A stretch of DNA of 64,000 nucleotides, from contig NC_062979.1 of NCBI RefSeq assembly GCF_023078275.1, positions 16,783,848-16,847,847 of the forward strand. Reading direction: 5' to 3'. Below the pieces are notes generated by a model. That model did not search any database, was not told the DNA's origin, and saw only the letters and a list, made by a program, of their open reading frames with translations. This document shows, piece after piece, positions 11,935-21,960 of this stretch. The first letter of the stretch is position 1, and each line of letters begins with the position of its first letter. The position numbers and the translations under genes are program-made. This stretch comes from Leguminivora glycinivorella. Taxonomy: Eukaryota; Arthropoda; Insecta; Lepidoptera; Tortricidae.

Positions 11935-12900
11935 TGTCAGGTTCCAAATCGGTCATTACTTTTTAAATCATTTCATTAATTTTGGAATCAGTGCCCCCTA
12001 AAAACTATTTGACTACACCCATGATTCCTTTTGTGTCAAAATTACAATTAGCACTGTGAGATTCCAAAATAGTCGTTAATTTTGGAATCAGCACCCCCGG
12101 AAACCTTTTTGAAGACACCCATGACGACTTTTGTGTCAAAGTGACAGTCAGCAATGTCAAGATTCCAAATCGGTCATTAATTTTCAAATCAGCACCTCCG
12201 GAAACCTATTTGACGACACCCATGACGACTTTTGTGTCAAAGTGACAGTCAGCAATGTTAGATTCCACATTAGTCATTATTTTTGGAATCAGCACCCCTA
12301 AAACCTATTTTACGACACCCATGATGACTTTTGTGTCAAAGTGGCAGTCAGCAATGTTAGATTCCACATTGGTCATTAATTTTGGAATCAGCACCCCTAA
12401 AACCAATTTTACGACACCCATGACGACTTTTTGTGTCAAAGTGACAGTCAGCAATGTCAGATTCCACATTGTTCATTAATTTTGGAATCAGCACCCCCGC
12501 AAACCTATTTGACGACACCCATGACGACTTTTGTGTCAAAGTGACAGTCAGCAATGTCAGATTCCACATTGGTCATTAATTTTGGAATCAGCACCCCTAA
12601 AACCTATTTTACGACACCCATGACGACTTTTGTGTCAAAGTGACAGTCAGCAATGTCAGATTCCACATTGTTCATTAATTTTGGAATCAGCACCCCCGCA
12701 AACCTATTTGACGACACCCATGACGACTTTTGTGTCAAAGTGACAGTCAGCAATGTCAGATTCCACATTGGCCATTAATTTTGGAATCAGCACCCCCTAA
12801 AACCTATTTTACGACACCCATGACGACTTTTGTGTCAAAGTGACAGTCAGCAATGTCAGATTCCAAATCGGTCATTAATTTTTAAATCAGCACACCCGAA
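11935..12900 (-). repeat. Same ~100-bp satellite, inverted arm (about 9-10 units)
   Basis: The reverse-complement anchor TGACAGTCAG recurs at 12142, 12243, 12342 (one change), 12442, 12542, 12641, 12741 and 12841, with a decayed unit near 12045. From about 12480 on, two types alternate: CCCGCAAACCTATTTGACG and CCCTAAAACCTATTTTACG. This gives a two-unit higher-order repeat, different from the three- or four-unit order in the forward arm. The arms were therefore homogenised separately. Confidence 0.88.
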
Positions 12901-13361
12901 AACCTATACTCGTGGTATATGCACTTGAAATGTGAAAGTGAAAATGCTAGAATGACATGTAAACCACGAAGTTGTATAGTCATATTGTTCATTGGTATTG
13001 GTGACCACCATCTGGCTCCATCATCAGACCCTGAGCACCACCTTGAAGTAATTAGAATTGTATTTGTCTTATTTTATCATCATATTAATATAATTATACT
13101 TTACTCTAATACTTATCATATAACAAAAGCAAATATTTGGGATGGGATCTACTTTTATAATTATTACTTTAATTTTTTAAATAAATTTTAACATAATTGA
13201 TATTATTTCGCGCTATATTCTCGTATTTTCGTACAAAATAATGTTTATTAGAAACCAAAAGTTTATATCGAGATAGTAGATTGTGGTTGTTATCAAAATT
13301 CCATAGAAAGGATCAAGATTGTTTTGTCCATTATTGTAGTGCGAGCGAGTGATAAGACGTG

Positions 13362-14600
13362 CTAGAAAGGGTCGGCATATTGGGCTCGCGCGGCGGGTAA
13401 AATACCTAATTTCGCCCGACGCCGAAATGTTATAACGCTCTTAATACACACATTAAGTTTCTGTTCAATAAACTGGTGGACCACGTCGCCGCTGTTACTG
13501 ACGCTCGCTAGTAACGGCTTTTCCTGCTTTCTCTTTTTCTGATTTGTGTGTTTAAACGATGAACTCTTCTTTACACTTCCGCAACTACCAGGCGACAATT
13601 TTGGTTGCCCGTCGTTTATCTCGGCTTCAAGTTTTTGCCTGGCAACCGGATCATGAAGCAAAAGCAGCGGCACAAAAAAGTTTCTTTTAATGTCATTGAA
13701 GGCTTTCCTCTGATTTTTATTAACACTTTCTCCACTGTCAGAATCGTTGTCAGAGTCCTCTTTATTTTCTTGACTGTCCTCTTTATTTTGTACGTGTACT
13801 ACTGGTCGTTTTTTGTATATTCTTGTGGCCAATGTGCGCCTTCTAAATCTCTGTTTTGCAGCAATATATATTTGTATATACACCATGGTCATTATTACTA
13901 GTGGAATGAAAAATGAGCCAAGTGCCGAATAGATTACGTAGCCGGGCTCTGATGTTAATTGACAGGGAGTGTCTTTTGTGAATTCCTCTGGCCAATCGTT
14001 CCATCCGAGCAGGGGTGGTGAACTAATAACAAGCGACAACAACCAAACTCCGGCAATTTGTAACAGCACTCTTCTCAATGTCCTTTTGTTCGCATAATTT
14101 ATTGGGTCCGTGATCGCCCAGTATCGATCTAGTGCTATGGCACATAAGTTTAGTATGGATGAGGTGCAGCTCATGATATCACAAGTCAGCCACATCTTGC
14201 ACAAGTGTTTGCCCCAAAGCCAGCGGCCTAGAGTCGAATACGCGACGTTTAAGGGCATCACCAACACCGCTACGCCCAAATCTGCTACAGCTAACGACAC
14301 TATGAAAAAGTTTGGCACTATCCGTAGCGGTTTGTGGGTAAAGACACCCAGTATAACTAAAATGTTTCCGAAGATGGTTCCTAGAATAACGGCGGACAAT
14401 ACGACGATAGTAGTTAACGCTTCCCATTCTCCGACAGCAGTTTCAATTCCCAAACTAGTATTGAAAAGGAAAGTTTGAGTTGTTTCGCAAACAGTCTGTT
14501 CGAAGAAACTCGAGTTGAAGATGAATGTGAAATTATCATCCAAGGGGTCGCCGGAAATGTTATAAACGAAATATTGAAAGGCAATCATTCCGTTATTCAT
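13362..14600 (-). CDS. Tyramine/octopamine-type biogenic amine GPCR, 5' exon (TM1-TM5 and loop 3)
   Basis: A 412-codon open frame encodes a class A amine receptor up to the third intracellular loop. The extracellular N-terminus has N-glycosylation sites at N14, N23, N29 and N47. TM1 is about 61-85, TM2 96-120, TM3 132-155 with the amine-binding Asp141, DRY at 158-160, TM4 175-196, and TM5 221-246 with serines near 225-229. Cys134 and Cys213 can form the usual disulfide. Loop 3 (250-380) is long, acidic then basic. WAITDPINYA and SSPPLLGWNDWP are as in insect tyramine receptor 1 and alpha-type octopamine receptors. TM6 and TM7 are missing. Family similarity stops at QFIEQK (residues 376-381), so the exon probably ends near 13451-13460 (candidate donor GTGTGT at 13451) and the last ~30 codons are probably intron read-through. 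The next exon must lie to the left; none was found by eye. Which amine it binds cannot be decided here. Confidence 0.9.
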   Translation of the reverse strand: MNNGMIAFQYFVYNISGDPLDDNFTFIFNSSFFEQTVCETTQTFLFNTSLGIETAVGEWEALTTIVVLSAVILGTIFGNILVILGVFTHKPLRIVPNFFIVSLAVADLGVAVLVMPLNVAYSTLGRWLWGKHLCKMWLTCDIMSCTSSILNLCAIALDRYWAITDPINYANKRTLRRVLLQIAGVWLLSLVISSPPLLGWNDWPEEFTKDTPCQLTSEPGYVIYSALGSFFIPLVIMTMVYIQIYIAAKQRFRRRTLATRIYKKRPVVHVQNKEDSQENKEDSDNDSDSGESVNKNQRKAFNDIKRNFFVPLLLLHDPVARQKLEAEINDGQPKLSPGSCGSVKKSSSFKHTNQKKRKQEKPLLASVSNSGDVVHQFIEQKLNVCIKSVITFRRRAKLGILPAARAQYADPF

Positions 14601-14918
14601 TGTAATTAATGTTCTTTTAATTACTTGGAAAGCTCGTTATTAACAACCTTTCCAATTTAGAATATTCGTTATTCGTCCGAGGGCGTAATCTGAAACAAGA
14701 ATTAAGATTGATTGCTTATATTTACTTAGACACACATTAACTTCAAGTGGCAGGAAACCAGCTGTGCGGATTTTTGATACAAACAAATAAATAGGCCTAT
14801 ACGTACACGTATACGCGTTAGACAAACAAGAGAAACCCGAACCTTATAATAATTAAACGGATAATTACAACTCGTACTCCATACAATTTGCTACAAACTG
14901 ATGAACAAAAACAATTTT

Positions 14919-15330
14919 CCCCTCACTAGCTCGGAAACACGTGTTTTGTCCTTTAATACCAGCGGGTAAAAACGCGTTTTATCCACTAGTGGGTAAAGTA
15001 ATTTGACCTTGAATAAAGTGAAATTAACTGCTTTAAAATTGATAAAAGCAGGTGAATCTAGTAATAAAGATGATTTACCACCTGTGGAACTACTGGAAGC
15101 AGTGATAAACGCATTTTTTGCGTTGTTGTTTCCTTGCTATAGTGAGGGGAAAAGTTTTGTGTTACACTCGGGTGCAAATGTATTTTACTTCTCGTGTGTT
15201 AAAAAACTCGCAAGTTCAGGATTCTATTCTCGAACCACTCGCTTCGCTCGTGGTTCAACTATAGAATCCTTTCACTTGCTCGTTTTTCAATTGTACACTC
15301 GGCGTTAAAATACAACTTTGCCCCCTTGTA
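14919..15330. repeat. Lepidopteran-type interspersed repeat
   Basis: The block starts near CCTCACTAGCTCGG, contains CCAGCGGGTAAAAACGCG and CCACTAGTGGGTAAAG, and ends near ACTCGGCGTTAAAATAC. It resembles a common lepidopteran repeat from memory. It includes an imperfect palindrome around 15228-15262 (CACTCGCTTCGCTCGTGG), and a diverged relative of that part lies at 18840-18895 (TCGCTACGCTCATGG). A 101-codon open frame crosses it but is probably not a host gene. Confidence 0.5.
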
Positions 15331-17760
15331 TAACAAATAACTATTAGAGGCCCATTCTTTCCCTTTGAGTAACGGGTCCCTAAAATAATACCATTTATTT
15401 ACTGTGACGGATTTACAAAACGTTGTTATCTAGTGTAAATATTGACTGTCGTATTCGAACAAACTGTCCCTCCTCCCATGGCGTTCAACGCGTAACACAA
15501 ATACAATACCTACCTATTCGTTGCCCCGACAATAAAATAAATCAGTTCGCTACCGTTACACCCAAATCAATTAGCCTCTTAACTTACTGCTGAACAACCT
15601 TAATATTATATATAGCTGCAACCCGATACATTTCTAACCTCTCCCTATATCTCGAGAACGGCTAAACCGATTTTCACGGTCGATGTGTCGTTGTATAGAG
15701 GGAGTCGGGAGACGTATGGGAAAAATATGGGATCTGGTCTCCGAGTCCTGGGTCAAAAGTCTACGTGTCCTGTTCATCAAGTTTTATTGTATGTGTAATT
15801 GTGTAGGTACTTTGTATGGGACAGGTACCGTCAAACTTCCTTTAAATTAGGTTGAATAAGGACGTAACTTTAAATGAGATTTTCCGGCTATTATTTGTAA
15901 AATACTGCAGAAATATGTTATCAGAATTAACATTACTATTGTACTTGCATTTGTCAGGTAAATTATATTTTATGTTTCGTCCCTATTTACCCCATTGAAT
16001 GGTAGTCCTTTTGTTCATTTGTATGTTACCTACTTCAAATGATTCAGACGATAATAATCAACAAACAACAGAGCTTTCCCGTTTTCAATTCAATTAATTT
16101 CCCAAGGTTCGAATCCCGTGGCCTAAAGCTTCATAGCGCGCTATGCCAATGGACCTACCTCCAGAAGACCTGATCACCCTTAGCGACGAGACCAATAAAT
16201 GGCTGATTGGACTTAATTTTAACCTATGAATGTTTCTGCTCTTTGCCATACGACTAAATAAATAAGCTTCATAGCGTTGGTATTAATTAGTTATACCTAT
16301 GGTTATACACAGATATTTATTCTGTACTATCAAAAGTTTTATAACAACTACCCAGAAACCACCTAAAAGAAGTTTGAACTAAAACTTTGTTAAAACTTAT
16401 AAGTACATAATTATTGGTGGATAAATAATTAATTCTTACCAAGACACTAGATAATCCGAGTATTACGTACAATATAACGATAAAACTTTATATGCAAACG
16501 CCTTATTTTTCGCCATTTAAATAATTAAATTAAAAATTCTAACCGCTCACGGGAGACAGAGACAGCTTATTAAAAACGAGGTCAGGAAAACGTACCTGCA
16601 GAAACACATTTTCCATTTTGTTTTAAGGTTTCAGTGTCCATGTACGGAATTACACAAAACAGGCAGACGGAAGATTCACTCTTTCCGAGCTTTTGCCGCG
16701 GACTGCGGAAACATTTAGCAAAGACTCCGTCCGTGCAACCCTTAGGCTATATTTAGCCAAGCCTAGTCACTATATAGCGAAACAAGGTATCTGCCTAATC
16801 TAGCGAGGATTTTACGCTACAGTAGATACGCAACTCTTATTATTTTTCATCACACCCGCACTTTAAATGTGTTATTGCACGCAGGCGGGGCGTGAGTTAT
16901 AGAAAAATCGTTCTCCCAAGGGAATAATGAAATTTCTTGTGCCGTACTTAACTTTTTACATCTATTTACATATTTTTTACATTGCGAGTGTGATGAAAAC
17001 CATTGTGTGTAACTCGGGGAGTATGAATATTACTAACTCGAGTCTTTAAATCGCTCCGGCAAGCCGTCGCGATTTAACTTACTCTCGTTAGCACAGATCA
17101 ATACAACAAGATGGCCCTTACAGGGCGACTCGCGGTCACCAAGCATACGACAAATCAGGTTTATAAAAGTTTGAACGCGTGCGACACCGATCAGTAGCGC
17201 CCAAGTATACGACCCGCTAACAGTGTCCGTGTCCGCTCGGGAAAAAATCTTAAATAATCAATTTTGGTTGCAAACAATGGTCTCTTACAGCATAAAGTGG
17301 TGTGGCAAGTCTTCTAACACTTCTACATGTAAAAAAGATGGAACAACATTCCACAGTTAAGTCAAATTAATTATTTTGTTGAATATTGTTTATTGTCCGC
17401 GGAGTTCATTTATACTGGTCAATATGGTTGTGCTGAGCGGCGCCGAGGCGCGTCCATCCCTCTTTACCGAGTTAACAATGTGATATGCTATCCCTTTCAC
17501 GTAAACGACTAGGCATGGGGCCATGTTAGTTTATGTCTGTTGCGGGAACTTCGTACTGCCGTTCGTACCATGTGCTACCATTTTATGAAATATAAAAGAA
17601 AGCAGATTTGTAATAGTGAATAATTATCTAGAATCTGTAGAGTCTGTAGTGGTATTTAGTTCATTGATTAGTTTAGAATATTTAGTTGGTTATTTAACTT
17701 AGTAAACGTAAGTAAAAATGCACAGTTTAGTTATTAGTTACTAGAATGATTTTTATTGAG
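15331..17760. other. No gene seen
   Basis: No supported gene. A GGTTCGAATCCCGTGG string near 16105 resembles a tRNA T-arm but has no cloverleaf around it. The rest is AT-rich spacer. Confidence 0.4.
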
Positions 17761-17764
17761 ATGC

Positions 17765-17945
17765 TATCACAATTATCATCCTCCTTGCGTTATCCCGGCA
17801 TCGGCATTCGCCACGGCTCATGGGAGCCTGGGGTCCGCTTTGGAAACTACTACCAAGATTTGGCGTAGGCACTAGTTTTATGAAAGCGACTGCCATCTGA
17901 CCTTCCAACCCGAAGGGTAACTAGGCCTTATTATAATTTAATTAT
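17765..17945. repeat. Lepidopteran-type interspersed repeat
   Basis: The block contains TCCTCCTTGCGTTATCCCGG, CACGGCTCATGGGAGCCTGG and GCGACTGCCATCTGACC. I recognise it as a very common lepidopteran retroelement-associated repeat (from memory). A shorter related stretch may lie at 18280-18500. No coding capacity was seen. Confidence 0.5.
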
Positions 17946-19044
17946 AATATTATAATTTTTTGCAAAACAAATTCACCACAGTACTGGTACCGGTACCATT
18001 GTCTATAATAGACATGTCCCATTCCCATCCCTACTGCTAATCATAAAGGCGCGCCATTATTTGAAACGACCAATGGCAGCACCGTGCGCGCCCGCTTCAC
18101 CCCGCAAGGATTGGTGATTTGCGTCTCGAACAATATCGCTTGCATTTGGCTTCTAGTGGGGTGTTCTGTGCTCGTTAGTAATATTCAACTTCCTCCCCTT
18201 GTTGCACAATGTACTATTATGCTTTTACTCGAATTTATATCTTCGAGGAAAAAGCTTATCTTAGCCCATTAAAGCCATGGCCGGGTTTTTAAAAGCCCAT
18301 GACCCCAATGTATGCTGGCCCCTTGGCATGACAATTTTGGTGTAGGTACTAGGTACTCTTATGGGAACGGCATTTTGGGTAGCGGTAGTTACCATTTTCC
18401 GTCGTCAAATAATTATTTCACTGGGGCCCCTATTACGCTCGGGTCTTGTGGGTCTAAGCGGAAATCCGGCACTAATCAGACCGTAAACGCTTTGTTACTT
18501 TGAATTTCTAGGAATAAATTTTTTTATCAAAGGGTTTCCGACAGGTCATGTGGCTTGGTTGCGTCAAAGGGTTCGTTCGTTAGGTAACTATACTTAGGTA
18601 TTGAGTGCGTAAAGGGTATAATATCATATATAATATAGGGACTGTGATAGAGCCAAAATTTTCTATTTGTAGAATTGGACGTCTAATTGAGTGTTTTGAA
18701 TCATAAATATAAATTGACGAATTTGATGTATTTTGGGGTTTCACAGTTAGTATTTTCCCCTTGTTGGTGAGGTGAACATTTTTGTGTAGGGCGCAAAGCC
18801 TTGAATTCTTTGAAATGAAACCCTCGCAACACAAGATTCCACATTCTGAATCACTCGCTACGCTCATGGTTCAATATTGGAATCCGCTTGCTCGGCTATT
18901 AATATTAGCACGAGCGGTTGAACAACAACTTGAAAAACAAATTTAATAACTATTGCAGGTGATAGTGGGTTATCGGTGTATTGTATTATCTGTGGCTGTA
19001 ACCAGCGAGAACGAGAAACAAGGTATCCAATGTCGTACCTACCT

Positions 19045-20874
19045 ACCTAATATGCAACTATGTCATGGGAAGAGTCTTTTGAGCAAGGTATATTTCCAAC
19101 TTCGTTGAAGAAATCTATAATCAAGCCAATTTTTAAAAAGGGTGACAAATTAGAAGTAAGTAATTATAGGCCTATAACACTTATCCCCGTAATTTCAAAA
19201 ATCTTTGAAAAGACCATGTATAACCGAATAGAAAATTTTTTGAACAAGAACAATATATTAAAACAAGAGCAGTATGGTTTCAGAAAGAATAAGTCTACAA
19301 CACTGGCAAATTTTCAATTAAACAATAAGATTACCGAATGCATTGACAGAGGTATTCCTGTGGGAGTATTGCTGCTTGATATGACAAAGGCCTTTGATAC
19401 TGTTTGTCACCGTAAGCTGCTACTAAAGCTGGAAAATACTGGAATTCGCGGTCTTGCCCACTCATGGCTTAGAAGCTATTTGACTGACAGAATACAATGC
19501 ACACAGATAGAAAGAGTAGAAAATAATGAACTTACGTCTTTCAAATCAGAGTACAAGTTGAATTCTTATGGCGTCCCACAAGGGAGTATTCTGGGCCCTC
19601 TTCTATTTCTTGTTTACATCAACAATCTACCTGATGCAACGAAGCATGAATGCATCCTTTTTGCTGACGACACGACAATCATAATTAAGGGAACCGATGT
19701 TAAAAATTTTCAATTAGAGTTGAATCTAGCTTTAAAGAACATAATTACGTGGCTCAATCAAAATTGCCTTACAATTAATTTAAATAAGACAAAACTGGTG
19801 CAATTCAATTCTTACAAAGCAACAAAACAAGATGTAAAAGTAAGTCATGACAACATCGAGATTGAGGAAGTCAATAGTACACGGTTTCTGGGAATAATTC
19901 TTGACACATACTGTAATTGGAAGGATCAAGTCGAGTCTGTCTGTAAAAAGGTTGACAAATTCTGTTTCGTGTTGTGGCGACTTAAAAAAACAGTTTCCAT
20001 GAAAACAGCACTCATGGCTTACCACGGATACATTGCATCTGTGTTAAGATATGGAATTATTATGTGGGGAAATTCCGTACATGCTGATCAAGCTTTTATA
20101 GCACAAAAAAAATGTGTTAGGGCTATATATGGTGTCCGCTATAGGGAATCCTGTCAACCCCTGTTCCCTAAACTTAATATACTTCCACTGCCTTCCCTTT
20201 ACATTTATGAGGCCTCGATATTTGTAAAACTAAATCCTGAACTCTTTCCTTCACAGGGGAATCTTTCCAATAGGCCCTTAAGACAATATCAAATGCCAAT
20301 ACCGCCACATAGCTTAGTAGTCAGGAAAAAGAGTGCATACATTATGTGCATTAGAATATTTAACAAAATTCCTGTAGCTCTAAAAACCTTGCCAATTCAA
20401 GAATTCAAACGTAAACTCTATGAAATGTTATGTAAGTGTTGTTTTTATAGTATTAATGACTTTTTAAATTATAAATTTCAATCAAAATTTTAACTTAAAT
20501 TTTTATGTGTATGACATTATTTTCGCATTTTTAATTATTAGTCTATATATTCTTTTTTTATTGTTTTGTAATTTCTATGACATGTTTATCCCTAATTTGT
20601 TAATAATTTTGATGTATAATTGTATTATAGCCTCATATTGTAACATTTTATAATAAGTCTCTTTATATGTAAGTTTTCTGTTATATGGTGAAACTCTATT
20701 ACTATTAGTAGCGAGCCAAGCCAATATACAGTGCATGTACACCTGTATAGGTAGAATCTTGGAGATTCGAATATAAAATATTGTACCTAACACCTAATAA
20801 TGTAAACCCAATATTCACATGCAAATAAATCATTCATTCATTCATTCATTCATTCATTCATTCATTCATTCATT
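19045..20874 (+). mobile_element. 5'-truncated CR1/Jockey-type LINE with (CATT)n tail
   Basis: The element contains a full RT-domain ORF (19060-20493), a ~330-bp AT-rich 3' UTR and a terminal (CATT)n run from about 20827 to 20874. A short microsatellite tail in place of poly-A is usual for CR1-group LINEs. No endonuclease domain is present, and a stop lies a few codons upstream of the first ATG, so the copy was cut during insertion. The exact 5' limit is unclear. Confidence 0.8.
19060..20493 (+). CDS. LINE reverse transcriptase, truncated ORF2 (477 aa)
   Basis: The frame is open throughout and has the ordered RT motifs of non-LTR elements: KPIFKKGDK and NYRPITLIPVISKIFEK near the start, YGFRKNKSTTLA, LLLDMTKAFDTV (first catalytic Asp), GVPQGSILGPLLFLVYIN and FADDTTI (catalytic Asp pair). 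The thumb and C-terminal region follow, ending in FNKIPVALKTLP and a poorly kept tail. The upstream apurinic endonuclease and the ORF1 gag are lost. The lack of frameshifts over 1.4 kb suggests a fairly recent insertion. It copies element RNA at a chromosomal nick; this copy cannot move alone. Assignment to the CR1/Jockey group rests on motif style; the exact clade (e.g. Daphne or Kiri) is not decided. Confidence 0.88.
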   Translation: MSWEESFEQGIFPTSLKKSIIKPIFKKGDKLEVSNYRPITLIPVISKIFEKTMYNRIENFLNKNNILKQEQYGFRKNKSTTLANFQLNNKITECIDRGIPVGVLLLDMTKAFDTVCHRKLLLKLENTGIRGLAHSWLRSYLTDRIQCTQIERVENNELTSFKSEYKLNSYGVPQGSILGPLLFLVYINNLPDATKHECILFADDTTIIIKGTDVKNFQLELNLALKNIITWLNQNCLTINLNKTKLVQFNSYKATKQDVKVSHDNIEIEEVNSTRFLGIILDTYCNWKDQVESVCKKVDKFCFVLWRLKKTVSMKTALMAYHGYIASVLRYGIIMWGNSVHADQAFIAQKKCVRAIYGVRYRESCQPLFPKLNILPLPSLYIYEASIFVKLNPELFPSQGNLSNRPLRQYQMPIPPHSLVVRKKSAYIMCIRIFNKIPVALKTLPIQEFKRKLYEMLCKCCFYSINDFLNYKFQSKF

Positions 20875-20998
20875 CAAGAAGCTTTTCAGAAAATTGTTTT
20901 CGTTTTTTGTAGGTGTTTGACTGTTTGTATAGAAATTAATTGCACTAACACATTAGTGTCAATTAGTTAAATGTTCATCTAGTCATAAATTAAAATGA

Positions 20999-21047
20999 AC
21001 ATACATACCTACATACATACATACATACATACATACCCACATACATA
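20999..21047. repeat. (CATA)n microsatellite
   Basis: Tandem CATA units with a few interruptions follow closely after the LINE tail. Confidence 0.9.
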
Positions 21048-21117
21048 CCGGTCAAAATCATAACCCTCCTTTTGCGTTGCCGTAGTCGGGTAATTAAATC
21101 TATGATCTTGTTTTCTT

Positions 21118-21381
21118 CTATTGGCAACGTGCGTGATCGAGTAGCGCAGATTTTTTCATGCAAATGAACAGACAGGTCGCCTGGTGGTAAGCGATCACAG
21201 CACTGCCGCCCATCATGGGCGGCCCATGGATACCCGAAACACCAGAAATACCAGAAGTGTTGAAGGTGCGTTGCTGGCCTTTAAGATGGTTGAACGTTCT
21301 TTTCTTGAAGGTTTGAAAGTCGTATGGATCCGGAGACAGTTCATTCCACAGTTTACTTGTGCGATTGTTAACCGACTTCAA
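21118..21381 (-). pseudogene. C-terminal LINE RT fragment
   Basis: The minus strand reads NNRTSKLWNELSPDPYDFQT and then FKKRTFNHLKGQQR, followed by a decayed tail. This is the C-terminal end of a CR1-like RT ORF, the same kind of debris as at 6651-6818. The conserved NELSP/FKKR..HLKG string supports the call. It abuts another repeat at 21371. Confidence 0.6.
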
Positions 21382-21957
21382 AAAAAAAGGAGGAGGTTCT
21401 CAATTCGACTGAATGTTTTTTTTTTTTTTTTGTATGTATGTTCCTCGATATCTCCGAGAATTGTGGACCGATTTTCAAAATTTTTTTTTTGATCGAACGG
21501 GTATAACCCCGAGATGGTCCCATTGGCACCTAGTCAGGGTCTGATGATGGGATCCTGGAGAAATCGAGGGAACTCTTCAAATGTTATAGGCACATGTAAT
21601 GTTTTCAGTGTATTTTTCAAAGGTAAACCAGTATTTACGCCTGATGGTAATAATTTTATGTGGCTGAGCTGATGATGGAAGGTCAACTCCTCAATGGTTA
21701 GGAGTTAAAGGATAATTCTTTCACTAGTGTACATGTATTCGGACTGATACATATAATATCAATAGGAACCACTAAAAATCAACAAATAAATAAACTTTTT
21801 TAACAAAAAATAAAACCGCCTTCAAAAATAAGCGCGTTACAAAACACGGAGAAACTAAAAAGCAAAAAATAATAAACCTTTGAATTCAGATTTCTTATCG
21901 TATTGCAATAATCTAAACATCCAAATTATAAACAAATCAATTATTTTTGGAGTCGGT
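21371..21957. mobile_element. Non-autonomous TIR element (ACCGACTTC ends)
   Basis: The left end ACCGACTTCAAAAA and the right end TTTTTGGAGTCGGT are near-perfect inverted repeats. The interior (GGAGGAGGTTCTCAATTCGA, TCCGAGAATTGTGGACCGAT, CAGGGTCTGATGATGGGATC) matches a high-copy lepidopteran repeat I know by sight. No transposase is present. The right end directly touches the next TIR element at 21961. Confidence 0.65.
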
Positions 21958-21960
21958 GCC

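Larger units (their letters stand above)
9702..13151. mobile_element. Foldback-like element with opposed satellite arrays
   Basis: The two ends are inverted copies. GATCC-rich ends followed by AAATATTTGCTTTTGT begin at 9702 on the plus strand and at ~13150 on the minus strand. Further in, the block TCTGATGATGGAGCCAGA and its neighbours (9840-9895) recurs inverted near 12985-13045. Inside, ~100-bp tandem repeats run forward (about 10261-11925) and then in reverse (about 11935-12900), meeting near 11930. Long inverted arms built from tandem repeats are the hallmark of foldback-type or tandem-repeat-bearing MITE elements. No transposase was seen, so it would be non-autonomous. The arms differ in length (2.2 versus 1.2 kb). 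The outer limits are approximate, and no target-site duplication was identified. Confidence 0.75.

Noticed and set aside
12005..12569. Open frames on both strands inside the satellite (with proline- and threonine-rich peptides)
   Set aside because: They are by-products of a ~100-bp repeat that lacks stops in some frames, occur on both strands and resemble no protein.
10261..12900. CRISPR-like array of regular repeats
   Set aside because: Units are contiguous ~100-bp satellite copies with no unique spacers, in a eukaryotic sequence.
13362..13450. Genuine GPCR C-terminus
   Set aside because: Weak resemblance of FRRRAKLGIL to the start of TM6 is not followed by a membrane segment; taken as intron read-through.
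14110..14478. 122-codon plus-strand ORF opposite the GPCR
   Set aside because: Antisense shadow; the minus frame carries all the GPCR motifs.
15003..15308. 101-codon ORF as a small host gene
   Set aside because: It lies entirely within a block I recognise as a common lepidopteran repeat, with no splice or promoter support.
16100..16130. tRNA-like GGTTCGAATCCCG string
   Set aside because: No cloverleaf and no A box upstream that I can see; probably chance or a decayed SINE.
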